This document shows, piece by piece, positions 51,300 to 60,725 of a stretch of DNA of 64,000 nucleotides (position 1 is its first letter; every line of letters begins with the position of its first letter). The stretch spans positions 62,001 to 126,000 of the forward strand of contig DYKO01000007.1 in the NCBI GenBank assembly GCA_020722565.1, written 5' to 3'. This DNA comes from Rikenella microfusus (GTDB lineage: Bacteria > Bacteroidota > Bacteroidia > Bacteroidales > Tenuifilaceae). Under the pieces are notes generated by a model, which saw only the letters and a program-made list of their open reading frames with translations, made no database searches and was not told the DNA's origin. Made by a program: the position numbers and the translations under genes.

Positions 51300-54083
51300 T
51301 TAAACAACAATATTTACAATTTTGTTAGGTACCACAATAATTTTTTTGGGCTGTTTCCCATCGAGATACTTTTGGGTATTAGCATCGGCTAACACAATTT
51401 GCTCCACGTCTGTTGGTTTAAGATTTAGAGGTATTTCAAGAGTAAACCGTGTTTTTCCATTAAACGATACCGGACAGCTAAAGGTTGATTCTTTAATGAA
51501 TTCCTCGTTGAATAAAGGCCAACTGGCAACATTTACTGATGTTTCATGACCCAGTAAATGCCAGAGCTCCTCAGCTATATGAGGTGCGTAAGGGGCAATT
51601 AGCACAACCAAGGGTTCCAATACGCTACGCTTGTTGCACTTGAGATCCGAAAGTTCATTTACACAAATCATAAAGGCCGAGACGCCGGTATTTAAACTGA
51701 ACTTTTCAATATCCTCTGTAACCTTTTTAATGGTTTTATGAAGAAACTTAAGCTCTTGAGCAGTAGGTTCGGCATCCGATACTATAAATTCGTTTTCTGT
51801 ATTATGGAATAAACGCCAGAACTTGCGTAGGAACTTGTGAACGCCATCGATACCATTGGTATCCCAGGGTTTGCTCTGCTCCAGCGGGCCAAGAAACATC
51901 TCATACATGCGAAGGGTATCGGCGCCATAGCGCGCCACTATGGTATCGGGGTTTACCACGTTCCACATGCTCTTGCTCATTTTTTCAACTGCCCAACCGC
52001 AGATGTATTTGCCATCTTCTAAAATAAATTCGGCGTTCTCGAACTCGGGTCTCCATTTTCTAAACGCTTCAATATCCAGAATATCATTGCTGACTATGTT
52101 AACGTCAACATGTATGGGAGTAACATCATACTTTCCCTTAAGATTGAACGAGACAAAAGTATTAGTACCCTTTATCCGGTAAACAAAATTTGAGCGACCC
52201 TGAATCATTCCTTGGTTAATGAGCTTTTTGAACGGTTCGGGCTTGCAAACATAACTTAGGTCGTAGAGGAACTTATTCCAGAACCTTGAATATATCAAGT
52301 GACCCACAGCATGTTCAGTACCACCTATGTAAAGATCTACATTTTCCCAGTATCTGTTTGCTTCAGGCGAAACAAGTGCGGTATCATTGTGGGGATCCAT
52401 GTAGCGTAGGTAATACGCCGAAGAACCGGCAAATCCGGGCATGGTGTTCAGCTCATAGGGATACCCCTCGGGAGTATGCCAGTTTTTTGCACGAGCAAGA
52501 GGGGGCTCTCCCTTTTCGGTTGGTAAATAGGCATCTACTTCGGGTAGTTCAAGGGGTAGTTTATCCTCATCTAAGGGATAGGGTACTCCATCCTTGTAGT
52601 AGATTGGGAATGGTTCACCCCAGTAACGCTGACGGCTAAAAATTGCATCACGAAGGCGATAGTTTACCTTACGTTTACCTAAACCCCGTGATTCTAATAC
52701 CTCACATATTCTCAAAATGGCCTCTTTAACTTCTAAGCCGTTGATTATAGGGCTGTTAATTACAATACCTTCTTTGGAATCGTACGATTCAATCCACGAT
52801 TCGGGATTAGTGGGCTGCTCGCCCGGCCGGATTACCGTTTGAACAATGGGCAAACCAAAGGTTTTGGCAAAGGCAAAATCACGGCTATCGTGGGCGGGTA
52901 CAGCCATTATGGCACCAGTTCCATACCCAGCCAAAACATATTCGCTAACCCAAATAGGGATGCGTTCATTGGTGAATGGGTTTATGGCGTAACTACCTGT
53001 AAATTGTCCTGTCACCTTACGTGCTTCGGCCAAGCGTTCACGCTCGGTTTTCCGCTTAACCTCCTGACGGTACTGCTCCATTTTTTCGGCATATTCAGGA
53101 GTGGTTAGCTCATCAACCAATTCACTTTCTGGGGCAATCACCATGAAGGTTGCGCCATAGATGGTGTCGGGTCGGGTAGTAAAAATAAGTATCTTACGAT
53201 TGCTCCCCTCTACTCTGAACCATACCTCAGCACCTTCGGATTTTCCAATCCAGTTTCGTTGAATCTCCTTTAATGAATCAGTCCAATCGAGGGCATCTAA
53301 ATCATTTAGCAAACGATCGGCGTAAGCCGAAATTCGAAGGCACCATTGGCGCATTTTGCGCTGCTCAACGGGATGTCCCCCGCGTATGGAAACACCTTCT
53401 TTAACCTCATCGTTAGCCAGTACTGTCCCCAGGGCTGGGCACCAGTTTACCATCACATCGGCCAAATAGGCCAAACGGTAGGCCAGCAGCACCTCTTGCT
53501 GTTCTCTTTCGCTCATGGCCTTCCATTCGGAAGCACTAAATGTGCGAACATCGCTACATGCCGCATCAATATTAATGTTCCCGTTACTCTCAAACTCCGC
53601 AACAAGACTTTCAATGGGTTCTGCTTTTTGGGTTTTATTGTTGTACCAGTGCTTAAACATTTTAATGAACGCCCATTGGGTCCACTTGTAATACTCAGGG
53701 TCGCATGTGCGAAACTCACGGTCCCAGTCGTAGCTAAAGCCAATCTTATCGAGCTGCTCACGGTAGCGTTTAATATTTTTGTCAGTGGTTATTGCGGGAT
53801 GCTGGCCCGTTTGAATGGCGTACTGCTCGGCCGGCAAGCCAAAGGCATCGTATCCCATTGGGTGAAGCACATTAAAGCCATTTAGCCTTTTGTAACGGGA
53901 AAAAATATCGGAAGCAATGTAGCCCAACGGATGACCAACGTGCAAACCTGCTCCTGAAGGGTAAGGGAACATATCGAGTACATAATACTTGGGGCTGCTC
54001 TCATCAATATCAACCCTATATGTTTTACTTTTACGCCAGTAATCCTGCCATTTTTGCTCAATATCTCTGAAATTATAATCCAT
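51300..54083 (-). CDS. leuS: Leucyl-tRNA synthetase
   Basis: 927 residues. Class I motifs: [10 protein letters not shown] (HIGH) at about 46-55 and [10 protein letters not shown] at about 697. The CP1 editing domain is in the middle ([12 protein letters not shown] and VPAHDSRD, about 304-400). A C-terminal anticodon-binding region follows ([11 protein letters not shown]). It charges tRNA-Leu in the cytoplasm. A TAnnTTTG box lies 36 bases upstream. Confidence 0.97.
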   Translation of the reverse strand: MDYNFRDIEQKWQDYWRKSKTYRVDIDESSPKYYVLDMFPYPSGAGLHVGHPLGYIASDIFSRYKRLNGFNVLHPMGYDAFGLPAEQYAIQTGQHPAITTDKNIKRYREQLDKIGFSYDWDREFRTCDPEYYKWTQWAFIKMFKHWYNNKTQKAEPIESLVAEFESNGNINIDAACSDVRTFSASEWKAMSEREQQEVLLAYRLAYLADVMVNWCPALGTVLANDEVKEGVSIRGGHPVEQRKMRQWCLRISAYADRLLNDLDALDWTDSLKEIQRNWIGKSEGAEVWFRVEGSNRKILIFTTRPDTIYGATFMVIAPESELVDELTTPEYAEKMEQYRQEVKRKTERERLAEARKVTGQFTGSYAINPFTNERIPIWVSEYVLAGYGTGAIMAVPAHDSRDFAFAKTFGLPIVQTVIRPGEQPTNPESWIESYDSKEGIVINSPIINGLEVKEAILRICEVLESRGLGKRKVNYRLRDAIFSRQRYWGEPFPIYYKDGVPYPLDEDKLPLELPEVDAYLPTEKGEPPLARAKNWHTPEGYPYELNTMPGFAGSSAYYLRYMDPHNDTALVSPEANRYWENVDLYIGGTEHAVGHLIYSRFWNKFLYDLSYVCKPEPFKKLINQGMIQGRSNFVYRIKGTNTFVSFNLKGKYDVTPIHVDVNIVSNDILDIEAFRKWRPEFENAEFILEDGKYICGWAVEKMSKSMWNVVNPDTIVARYGADTLRMYEMFLGPLEQSKPWDTNGIDGVHKFLRKFWRLFHNTENEFIVSDAEPTAQELKFLHKTIKKVTEDIEKFSLNTGVSAFMICVNELSDLKCNKRSVLEPLVVLIAPYAPHIAEELWHLLGHETSVNVASWPLFNEEFIKESTFSCPVSFNGKTRFTLEIPLNLKPTDVEQIVLADANTQKYLDGKQPKKIIVVPNKIVNIVV

Positions 54084-54118
54084 AAAAGCCTGATTTTGTT
54101 AATGTTGATTTCAACCTG

Positions 54119-54126
54119 CAAAGATA
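54119..54126 (-). promoter_or_regulatory. -7 box (TATCTTTG) for leuS
   Basis: Exact TAnnTTTG on the minus strand, 36 bases before the ATG at 54083; no -33 TTTG found. Confidence 0.4.
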
Positions 54127-54491
54127 GAAAAAACAACTTAACTACCTAAGTTTTTTTGATGGTAAGGCTTAGGGTTTAATAGATAATTGGTAAAACTCGT
54201 CAAAAGATTTTTTGTATTGCATTACAGGTAAACCCTTTACTTGTTCTATAATTTTTTATTTACTCTTGTTTTCAATATTTTAACATCAACTTATCCTAAA
54301 CTTTTGTAACTTTAGCATACTATTTGAACCAATGGTAATTCCCGATTCAAATGCTCTATGCATATAAAAGTACCAGTGATTTTATAACAAACAATACAAT
54401 AACCACGAGTGCTTTTTACCGTATGCGGAAACAAAAGAGATACAGGAGAAATGATAACTTTTTGATGTACCACTAAAAACATTTTAAACCG
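54127..54491 (+). other. Intergenic stretch between divergent leuS and serpin genes
   Basis: About 365 bases without a gene. TAACTTTA at 54307-54314 is a near match to TAnnTTTG and could serve the serpin gene with a leader of about 170 bases. Nothing else is visible. Confidence 0.35.
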
Positions 54492-55673
54492 ATGAAAAAA
54501 ATTTCAATCTTTCTCATAATGCTAATAACAGCAGGTGGTGCTGGTGCACAAAAGGCTTCAGAATCAGTAAATCGCTTTGGCTTTGACCTGTACCAAGCGT
54601 TAAGCAGGACATCAACCGAGAACATTGTTTTCTCCCCATTCAGCATTTCAAATGCTTTCGGAATGGTTACGCTTGGGGCCCGAGACGAAACTCTTAGTCA
54701 ACTCAACTCAACCTTTCATTTTGAAAAGGGATTAACGTTTCACAAATCGTTGGGTAACATTCAAAATCGTGTTCAAAAGTCAACCTCCGACTCCGTAGTG
54801 GCATCCATTACCAATAGGGTTTGGATTGAACAAAGCTACAGCGTTTTAAGAAAGTATAAGAGAGGACTTAAGAAAGGATATGGAGCCACAATACATAAGG
54901 CCGATTTTATTAACGCTCCAGATGCAAGCCGGCTTTCCATTAACCAAGTTATTGAAACCGATACCCGGGGATACATTAAGAACCTTTTACCCGAGGGCAG
55001 CATTAATAAGCTCACCCGATTGGTTCTTACCAATGCCATTTTCTTTAAAGGGAAATGGTCTCAGCCCTTTAATCCTAAAAAGACATCGGAACGCTACTTT
55101 ACCAACTTAGCTGGCAACAAGCTTAAACACCCCTTTATGAGTGCAGAACAAACATTTGGTTTTTACCGTGGCAGCAACTATTCGGCTCTCGAAATGGACT
55201 ATAAAGGAAATAAACTATCAATGATAATAGTTTTACCAAATGACACCACACCTTTTTTAGAATTTGAGAAGAACTTTTCTTATACCCAATACCATGAGTT
55301 AATTGGTAAAATAGAGCCTCAAAAAACCTTGGTTTTCATACCTAAATTTACCATTGAAACTGACTTTGCCATGAAAAAAATGCTACAGGCAATGGGTCTC
55401 ATTGCTCCTTTTAACGATAGTGCAGATTTTTCAGGCATTTCAGGTTACTCCAACCTTAAAATATCCGATGCATACCATAAGGCTTTTATTGAGGTATCGG
55501 AGGAGGGAACCACTGCTGCTGCAGCAACTGCAGTTGTAATAGCCATGAAATCGATGCCTAATTTCAATGTTTTTGATGCCAACCGCCCCTTTATATACAT
55601 CCTTCGGCATAAGCCTACCAACACTATCCTTTTTATCGGACGATTTGTTTCTCCTGCAGGGGTTAACCAGTAA
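54492..55673 (+). CDS. Secreted serpin (serine protease inhibitor)
   Basis: 393 residues with a signal peptide (1-20, cleavage near GAGAQ). Full serpin fold: NIVFSPFSISNAFGMV (about 38-53), LTNAIFFKGKW (about 179-189), FIPKFTIE, and the C-terminal NRPFIYILRHKPTNTILFIG. The reactive loop hinge EEGTTAAAAT fits inhibitory serpins (small residues P15-P9). Counting from P17 Glu puts Lys-Ser (in AMKSMP) at P1-P1', predicting inhibition of trypsin-like or Lys-specific proteases. Likely exported to the periplasm or outside. Monocistronic. Confidence 0.93.
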   Translation: MKKISIFLIMLITAGGAGAQKASESVNRFGFDLYQALSRTSTENIVFSPFSISNAFGMVTLGARDETLSQLNSTFHFEKGLTFHKSLGNIQNRVQKSTSDSVVASITNRVWIEQSYSVLRKYKRGLKKGYGATIHKADFINAPDASRLSINQVIETDTRGYIKNLLPEGSINKLTRLVLTNAIFFKGKWSQPFNPKKTSERYFTNLAGNKLKHPFMSAEQTFGFYRGSNYSALEMDYKGNKLSMIIVLPNDTTPFLEFEKNFSYTQYHELIGKIEPQKTLVFIPKFTIETDFAMKKMLQAMGLIAPFNDSADFSGISGYSNLKISDAYHKAFIEVSEEGTTAAAATAVVIAMKSMPNFNVFDANRPFIYILRHKPTNTILFIGRFVSPAGVNQ

Positions 55674-55744
55674 TAGCGCGGATAAAAATAATATATCTGG
55701 CTACATAGGATAAACCGTTAATTGGATGCATCAAAAATGCTATG

Positions 55745-56401
55745 CTACATCAATGTGGCTAGAATACTTTTTAGGGGGAAAGCACTATTAGCGCCTTTCA
55801 AGAGAAATGCCTGAATGCCAAGTTTGTGCGCCGCATTGATGTGCTCCTTTGTATCATCAATAAAAATGGTTTCAAATGGATTTAGGTTGTTTTCAATTAT
55901 CAACCGCTGAAATATTTCGGGTTGGGGTTTTCGCATTCCCAACTCAAATGATAGGTACGCTTTATGAAAGTAGTCCTTTAGCTCTCTGCCTGTTTTTTTA
56001 TAAAGCATCTGGTTGTAATGGTTAAAATGAATGGAGTTGGTATTGCTCAGCAGAAACACCCTGTGTTTTTTCCTTAGCTCCTCTATTAGATTTAATCTTT
56101 CAACATCCCAATCCAGAAGCAATGCGTTCCAAGCTTCATCAAATTCTCTTTGGCTAAGGTTTGAGTGAAACAACTGGTTGAACTTTTGCCGAAACAGTTC
56201 AGGGCTTATTAGGCCACAATCAAATTGATTAAAAAATTCGTTTTGGCCTGTTAGCGTTGAAACTTCAACTATTTTTATTCCCAAACACTTAAAGGCAGCC
56301 AGAGTTAAGGTATAATCAATGTCAAGAACCACTCCGCCCAAGTCAAGAATTATATTATTGATAGTCAATTCATCAATTACTTTAAACTTGTCAATCAACA
56401 T
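55745..56401 (-). CDS. HAD-IA family hydrolase
   Basis: 218 residues from ATG 56401. A longer frame reaches 56491 but would run into the tRNA gene on the other strand and adds an unrelated leader. HAD motifs: I ILDLGGVVLDID (about 17-28, nucleophile Asp), II LLSNTNSIHF (about 119), III/IV LGMRKPQPEIF (Lys) and FIDDTKEHINAA (acidic pair, about 188). A helical cap (about 33-95) marks class IA, small phosphatases of sugars or nucleotides; substrate unknown. Confidence 0.88.
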   Translation of the reverse strand: MLIDKFKVIDELTINNIILDLGGVVLDIDYTLTLAAFKCLGIKIVEVSTLTGQNEFFNQFDCGLISPELFRQKFNQLFHSNLSQREFDEAWNALLLDWDVERLNLIEELRKKHRVFLLSNTNSIHFNHYNQMLYKKTGRELKDYFHKAYLSFELGMRKPQPEIFQRLIIENNLNPFETIFIDDTKEHINAAHKLGIQAFLLKGANSAFPLKSILATLM

Positions 56402-56483
56402 AATTTTTACGTGTCTATTTTGAAAATTCAAATGCAAATATGTAATTTTGCAAACCAATATGAAAACAGGCCATCTGTTTTTT

Positions 56484-56560
56484 GGGCCCATAGCTCAGCA
56501 GGTTAGAGCATCTGACTCATAATCAGAGGGTCGCTGGTTCGAGCCCAGCTGGGCCCACCA
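56484..56560 (+). tRNA. tRNA with CAU anticodon (Ile2 or elongator Met)
   Basis: 77 nt including encoded CCA. Acceptor GGGCCCA/TGGGCCC, D-arm GCTC..GAGC, anticodon stem TCTGA/TCAGA with loop CTCATAA (anticodon CAT at 56518-56520), T-arm GCTGG/CCAGC with TTCGAGC. C4-G69 and C5-G68 pairs are like tRNA-Ile2, whose C34 is changed to lysidine by TilS, so Ile2 (AUA) is somewhat favoured; elongator Met cannot be excluded. It is not the initiator, which lacks such pairing at position 1. Confidence 0.93.
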
Positions 56561-56581
56561 ACCGCCGATAGGCGGTTTTTT
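56561..56581 (+). terminator. Intrinsic terminator of the tRNA
   Basis: ACCGCC (56561-56566), loop GATA, GGCGGT (56571-56576), then T run, directly after the CCA end. Confidence 0.8.
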
Positions 56582-56636
56582 ATTTACCAAAATTTAAAAT
56601 CTGCTTAAAAGTATAAATTTAAAATGCCAAAAACGG

Positions 56637-56667
56637 TTTGATGTATTAATCAGAAGATATACTTTTG
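56637..56667 (+). promoter_or_regulatory. Complete Bacteroidota promoter for the threonine dehydrogenase gene
   Basis: TTTG (56637-56640), 19 bases, TACTTTTG (56660-56667): exact consensus and spacing. It covers the alternative TTG start at 56665, so translation must start downstream at ATG 56707. Confidence 0.75.
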
Positions 56668-56706
56668 CGAAAAATCATAAGTTTTATTACTCTAATACAT
56701 AAATTT

Positions 56707-57669
56707 ATGAAACGAATTTTGATTGTAGGCGCAGGTGGTCAAATTGGCTCTGAGCTGGTACCCCATCTGCAAAAGATATATGGGAACAATAATGTAGTTG
56801 CTGCCGATATCAATAGCAATTGTGCCAGCAATTTAGGTGATGTAGCCTTTGAAGTGCTTGATGCACTCGATACACAGCGTTACGTTGAAATAGTAAAGAA
56901 ATACAAGGTTGACTCAATTTTCAATTTGGTAGCACTACTTTCAGCAACCGGCGAACGCAATCCCCAGCTAGCATGGAAAATTAACATGAGCGCCTTGATG
57001 AATTCATTGGAAATAGCCCGTGAGTTCAACTGCGCTGTGTTCACTCCCAGTTCTATTGGCGCATTTGGGCCAACCTCACCAAAAGATAACACACCGCAGG
57101 ATACCATTATGCGCCCTACTACCATTTATGGAATTTGCAAGGTAACCGGCGAAATGCTTAGCGATTACTATTTCCTCAAATACGGCGTTGATACCCGAAG
57201 CGTTCGATTCCCCGGAATCATCTCCAATGTTACCCTACCCGGTGGTGGAACTACCGACTATGCGGTTGAGATATACTATGGGGCCATTCAGCATAAACAC
57301 TTTATTTGCCCTTTGCCCCAGGGGACCTATCTGGATATGATGTATATGCCCGACGCACTGGATGCCTGTGTTCAACTTATGGAGGCCGATCCTGCTAAGC
57401 TTAAGCATCGAAATAGTTTCAATGTTACCGCCATGAGTTTTGAACCATCGCAAATTTATGCGACAATAAAGAAACGCATTCCTGATTTTACCCTGGAATA
57501 CAACATTGATCCTATTAAAAAGTCCATTGCCGATAGCTGGCCGAATTACATGGACGATAGCTGCGCCCGTGAGGAATGGGGCTGGAACCCCAAGTGGAAT
57601 CTCGAAACCATGACCGACGATATGCTAAAGGTTATTGGCGAAAAGTATAAAGCTGGAGTACTTAAATAA
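56707..57669 (+). CDS. L-threonine 3-dehydrogenase, short-chain (epimerase-like) type
   Basis: 320 residues from ATG 56707. SDR extended fold: NAD loop VGAGGQIGSEL (about 6-16), catalytic TPSSIGAFGPT and YGICKVTGE (Tyr/Lys, about 142-150), substrate region PGIISNVTLPGGGTTDYAVE, and end SWPNYMDDSCAREEWGW. It matches the Flavobacterium-type TDH that turns threonine into 2-amino-3-oxobutyrate; kbl is not in the window. A TTG-start extension to 56665 is rejected because the promoter lies there. Confidence 0.9.
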   Translation: MKRILIVGAGGQIGSELVPHLQKIYGNNNVVAADINSNCASNLGDVAFEVLDALDTQRYVEIVKKYKVDSIFNLVALLSATGERNPQLAWKINMSALMNSLEIAREFNCAVFTPSSIGAFGPTSPKDNTPQDTIMRPTTIYGICKVTGEMLSDYYFLKYGVDTRSVRFPGIISNVTLPGGGTTDYAVEIYYGAIQHKHFICPLPQGTYLDMMYMPDALDACVQLMEADPAKLKHRNSFNVTAMSFEPSQIYATIKKRIPDFTLEYNIDPIKKSIADSWPNYMDDSCAREEWGWNPKWNLETMTDDMLKVIGEKYKAGVLK

Positions 57670-57683
57670 CTCAATACTACAAT

Positions 57684-57712
57684 AAAAAGAAGGCCGTAAG
57701 CCTTCTTTTTTT
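57684..57712. terminator. Bidirectional terminator after the threonine dehydrogenase gene
   Basis: AAAAAGAAGGC (57684-57694), loop of five, GCCTTCTTTTT (57700-57710), T run on. It also ends the convergent gene whose stop is at 57711-57713. Confidence 0.85.
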
Positions 57713-58412
57713 ATTCAAGACCCGTATCCCTTTTTACCATACGAATAAAGTAATCTTTATTGGGAAGTGTTGACGTTTTCAACTGGTTAAGCCAAAAGCC
57801 TGCAGTTAACTTGTTGCCGCTGGAATAATAAATCATTACCAAATGGTAATAGGCGTAACCGTAAACATGCGTTGGATTTGAAGGTATATCCTCTACCACA
57901 CGCGTAAAACAATCAATAGCTTGGGCAATTTCATTGCCTGTATAGAACTCCATTCCCTGATTAAACACACGTATATCGTTATTCAACTTATTGTTTAAAA
58001 TTAAGCCCTTAAAGTAGAAACATGCTTTATTGCACTCTTCAATCAAATTAACCGTGCTTAAACCAGCAGGGATGGCCGGAAAGATTAATGAGAACGAAAG
58101 CGTTTCGCCCTTTCGGGAGAAGTTATGAACAGTTGGACAAGTAGGTATGCCCCTGGAGACCCTGCGGTAAAAACGCTGTCGGGTTTGGGGAATTTCAATG
58201 TAGATATTTTTGTCGGCACAGAACCAGCCACCCTTGTCGGCGTTATTCTCAACGGTTAGATTTACAACTGTAGAATCGGCATATAGAATTATCTCATCTA
58301 CATTAAGTTCAGGATGTGACAGCTCAGCCGAAAATGGGCCTGTGATAACCTCTTGGGCATAAGTGCAATTCCCCATAAAAACCGATGTAAAGAATAGTAG
58401 GATGTATCGCAT
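57711..58412 (-). CDS. Secreted protein of unknown function with TPR-like C-terminus
   Basis: 233 residues with a signal peptide (1-19). The N-terminal half is beta-rich (about 20-125) with Cys pairs (GWFCAD, IPTCPT, EECNKACFYF). The C-terminal part (about 150-225) is helical with TPR-like spacing (GNEIAQAIDCFTRVVEDIP, YGYAYYHLVMIYYSSGNK). Family not recognised. A terminator-like hairpin ends 4 bases before its start codon, leaving little room for a promoter. Confidence 0.72.
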   Translation of the reverse strand: MRYILLFFTSVFMGNCTYAQEVITGPFSAELSHPELNVDEIILYADSTVVNLTVENNADKGGWFCADKNIYIEIPQTRQRFYRRVSRGIPTCPTVHNFSRKGETLSFSLIFPAIPAGLSTVNLIEECNKACFYFKGLILNNKLNNDIRVFNQGMEFYTGNEIAQAIDCFTRVVEDIPSNPTHVYGYAYYHLVMIYYSSGNKLTAGFWLNQLKTSTLPNKDYFIRMVKRDTGLE

Positions 58413-58415
58413 GGT

Positions 58416-58449
58416 AAAAAAAATTAGGGGTTGTAAAACAACCCCTAAT
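58416..58449 (-). terminator. 12-bp perfect hairpin terminator abutting the next start codon
   Basis: ATTAGGGGTTGT and ACAACCCCTAAT (58423-58434, 58438-58449) pair perfectly around a 3-base loop. On the minus strand the stem is followed by a T-run that stops 4 bases before the ATG at 58412. It terminates the FadL-type gene, and any read-through would be the leader of the next gene. Confidence 0.8.
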
Positions 58450-58469
58450 GTAAACCATTTTTTTATGTT

Positions 58470-60098
58470 TTAAAATCTGTAAGCAGCACCAATTGCAAAA
58501 ACTATGTTTGTTCGTGAGTATATTTCTTTTACTTCTGTAATAGAAGGAATGCTATACGAGGAGTAATCGATATACTTTGAATCGGGATTATAGAAGGTGT
58601 ATAGCGTACCAACTTCAATTGCGAGCTTTTCATTAACCTTAAACATACCACCAAAACCTACAGAATTTGAGGTAAGGCTATGTGTAAGGTCGGTTTGGTA
58701 TCCTTTACCAACACCTGTTTTTGCATAAAGGTACCCAGCCGAAACAAGGACTCTGTCGGTAATATCATATTCCAAGCCTGCTGCAATCTCGTAGAAATTT
58801 CCTTCAATATCTTTTTTAACACCAGGTGCACTTTCGATTACCGCATCCTTATCGAAGAAGTAGTGGAAACCAGCTGCAATCCTTAGGTTCTGAAGCGCTT
58901 TATACTCAAATCCACCAGAAAGTATGGCTGGAATATCGTAACGTAGCTTCCCGCCATCAGGGAATAGACCGGTACCGTCAACCTTTGTGTCGTTGGTGAG
59001 TGTTAAAGAGGTGCGGAATTCGTATTTAATGCCAACATTTAACTTATCACCAAATGTTAGATTAGCTCCTATAATTGGGGTAAAACCGGTACCTGTTTGA
59101 ATGGCATCAACTTCCTTGTCAGAGGTTAAAGCAGCATATCCGCTCATTTGATTGGCATTGGCTGTAAAAACTGGTGCGGCTGCACCAAGAGTTGCTTGTG
59201 CATTTTGTATGTTAATTGCTGAAATTGCTTCGGGTGCTAAACCTGCTGCTGCAAGCAACCCCTGAATCTCTGCAATCTGCTGTTCAGTTAGCCCTACAGA
59301 TGTTCCATCAGAAAGAAGAGTAGAACCATGCCCCCCTTGCACAATTGGATTAAGGCCATCATAGTAAGCATTAGCACCATCAGCCCATGTGTTCAATGTT
59401 GTGGCAGCATCGGTAAAAAATTGCTGGGCCGATACCATGTTTACCCCATTGTAGCTTGTCCCAAATGCTGGTTGATTGGGGTTAATAAGAATATTCTTGA
59501 GGTAACCGTTATAAGTATTCTTGGCATAGATATACCTAAACCCGGCCGAAAGCGAAATCATGTCGTTAATTGCATAGCTAGCATTTAGCTGAGCCCCCCA
59601 AAACACACTTGAGCCGTCAAAATTGATATCGGCAGAGTATTTATTAGTAGGTATCCCATTGGAGGTAAGCAGAGGAGGAATAATTGAAATGGGTATCTCA
59701 AAACTTGGGAGCCCAGTATTATAGGTTGCCGATCCACCTCCGCCGTTTGGCTGGAAGCCAAAGCCCAATGCAAGTTTATCTTTTTTATAAACAGCATAGA
59801 AGTTTGGGAACAACGGAGCTGCAACATCACCAACATATGTGTCATCGTTCAGCAGCGGGAACTTGTTTTCAATTGTTTTTTTCTGAAATATCGATTGGTT
59901 ACTTAGGTAAAGATGAAAGCCATCGTCCATTTTTACCAAACCTGCAGGGTTAAAATAAACTGCATCAATACTTGTTGAGGCATCACGTGCCAACATACGA
60001 ATGTAAGTAGCACTCTGATTGGTATTGGTTACAATACCCCCGGCCATAACCAGCAATGTTAATCCGGTTCCCCAAAATGTAAGTAGTAGTTTTCTCAT
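58470..60098 (-). CDS. OmpP1/FadL family outer-membrane transport protein
   Basis: 542 residues with signal peptide (1-20). N-terminal FadL hatch signature FNPAGL (about 48-55, in DAVYFNPAGLVKMDDG), then a 14-strand-type barrel, with strands such as KLNVGIKYEFRTSLTL, GFEYKALQNLRIAAGF and GGMFKVNEKLAIEVGTLYTFYNP. A long Ala/Gly-rich insert (about 260-320) sits in the middle. Family members import hydrophobic compounds such as fatty acids or aromatics. No promoter recognised. Confidence 0.92.
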   Translation of the reverse strand: MRKLLLTFWGTGLTLLVMAGGIVTNTNQSATYIRMLARDASTSIDAVYFNPAGLVKMDDGFHLYLSNQSIFQKKTIENKFPLLNDDTYVGDVAAPLFPNFYAVYKKDKLALGFGFQPNGGGGSATYNTGLPSFEIPISIIPPLLTSNGIPTNKYSADINFDGSSVFWGAQLNASYAINDMISLSAGFRYIYAKNTYNGYLKNILINPNQPAFGTSYNGVNMVSAQQFFTDAATTLNTWADGANAYYDGLNPIVQGGHGSTLLSDGTSVGLTEQQIAEIQGLLAAAGLAPEAISAINIQNAQATLGAAAPVFTANANQMSGYAALTSDKEVDAIQTGTGFTPIIGANLTFGDKLNVGIKYEFRTSLTLTNDTKVDGTGLFPDGGKLRYDIPAILSGGFEYKALQNLRIAAGFHYFFDKDAVIESAPGVKKDIEGNFYEIAAGLEYDITDRVLVSAGYLYAKTGVGKGYQTDLTHSLTSNSVGFGGMFKVNEKLAIEVGTLYTFYNPDSKYIDYSSYSIPSITEVKEIYSRTNIVFAIGAAYRF

Positions 60099-60208
60099 AA
60101 ATGAATTGATTTAGGTTAGAAATAAATTGTTTGAGTTAAACGTTTGTTTATAATAATAGTTCAAGCAAAGGAGTGCGCAAACTATTTGCCCTTTGCCTAT
60201 TTGGATTA

Positions 60209-60448
60209 TTAATTACGAAGAAACTGATAGAGAAAGCCCTGCTCCATACCAATATTAAGGTGGTTCCCTCCTTCATAAAATAAATCATAACCTACCGGAA
60301 GGGTTCGAAGGCCTTTAGTTTTATGGGTAGATATAATACCTAATCGATGCTTAATGCGAGCAATAAACCTGTAAAGCGTTTTGGTTATAAATCGCCTTAC
60401 AAGAGTAAAGTAAGCTACAATTGCTAAGTAAAAACTTGCCCTTCGCAT
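60209..60448 (-). CDS. Doubtful 79-residue frame, perhaps an outer-membrane barrel fragment
   Basis: The frame starts MRRASFYLAIVAYF and ends VGYDLFYEGGNHLNIGMEQG, the end resembling barrel-strand patterns in Bacteroidota outer-membrane proteins. No signal peptide, no promoter and no family identified. It could be a 3' relic of a larger gene; it is the only candidate in a 627-base gap (60099-60725). Confidence 0.25.
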   Translation of the reverse strand: MRRASFYLAIVAYFTLVRRFITKTLYRFIARIKHRLGIISTHKTKGLRTLPVGYDLFYEGGNHLNIGMEQGFLYQFLRN

Positions 60449-60725
60449 CGAATAAGGGTAATATTTGGAGCTAATATATGTATTTATCGATATAAATTCA
60501 AGTTTGACTCTTTTTTATTTTATGGAACTGAAACGGAGGGCATTGAAGTTGACTACTATGTCAAATATTTAAAAATTAGAATCAAAGAAGCCGATTGATT
60601 AAATGAATTTTATAATTTTTGTTATTGGTTTTAAGTAACAAATCGGATAAATTCATTAACTTGGCATATTGATAGATCTCATTTAAGTAAAACCTTCACC
60701 TATTGGTTTACCAAAAAAACTACAT
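60449..60725 (+). other. Gene-poor stretch upstream of the C1 peptidase gene
   Basis: The plus strand at 60499-60597 reads about 33 codons (KFKFDSFLFYGTETEGIEVD and on) with no start and no known family. Near-match TAACTTGG at 60657-60664 may serve the downstream peptidase. No other feature seen. Confidence 0.35.

Noticed and set aside
56402-56491. N-terminal extension of the HAD hydrolase into the tRNA
   Set aside because: It would run antisense into a functional tRNA gene and adds non-family sequence.
56665-56706. TTG-start extension of the threonine dehydrogenase gene
   Set aside because: The bases overlap the exact promoter box at 56660-56667, and the family starts at MKRILIVGAGG.
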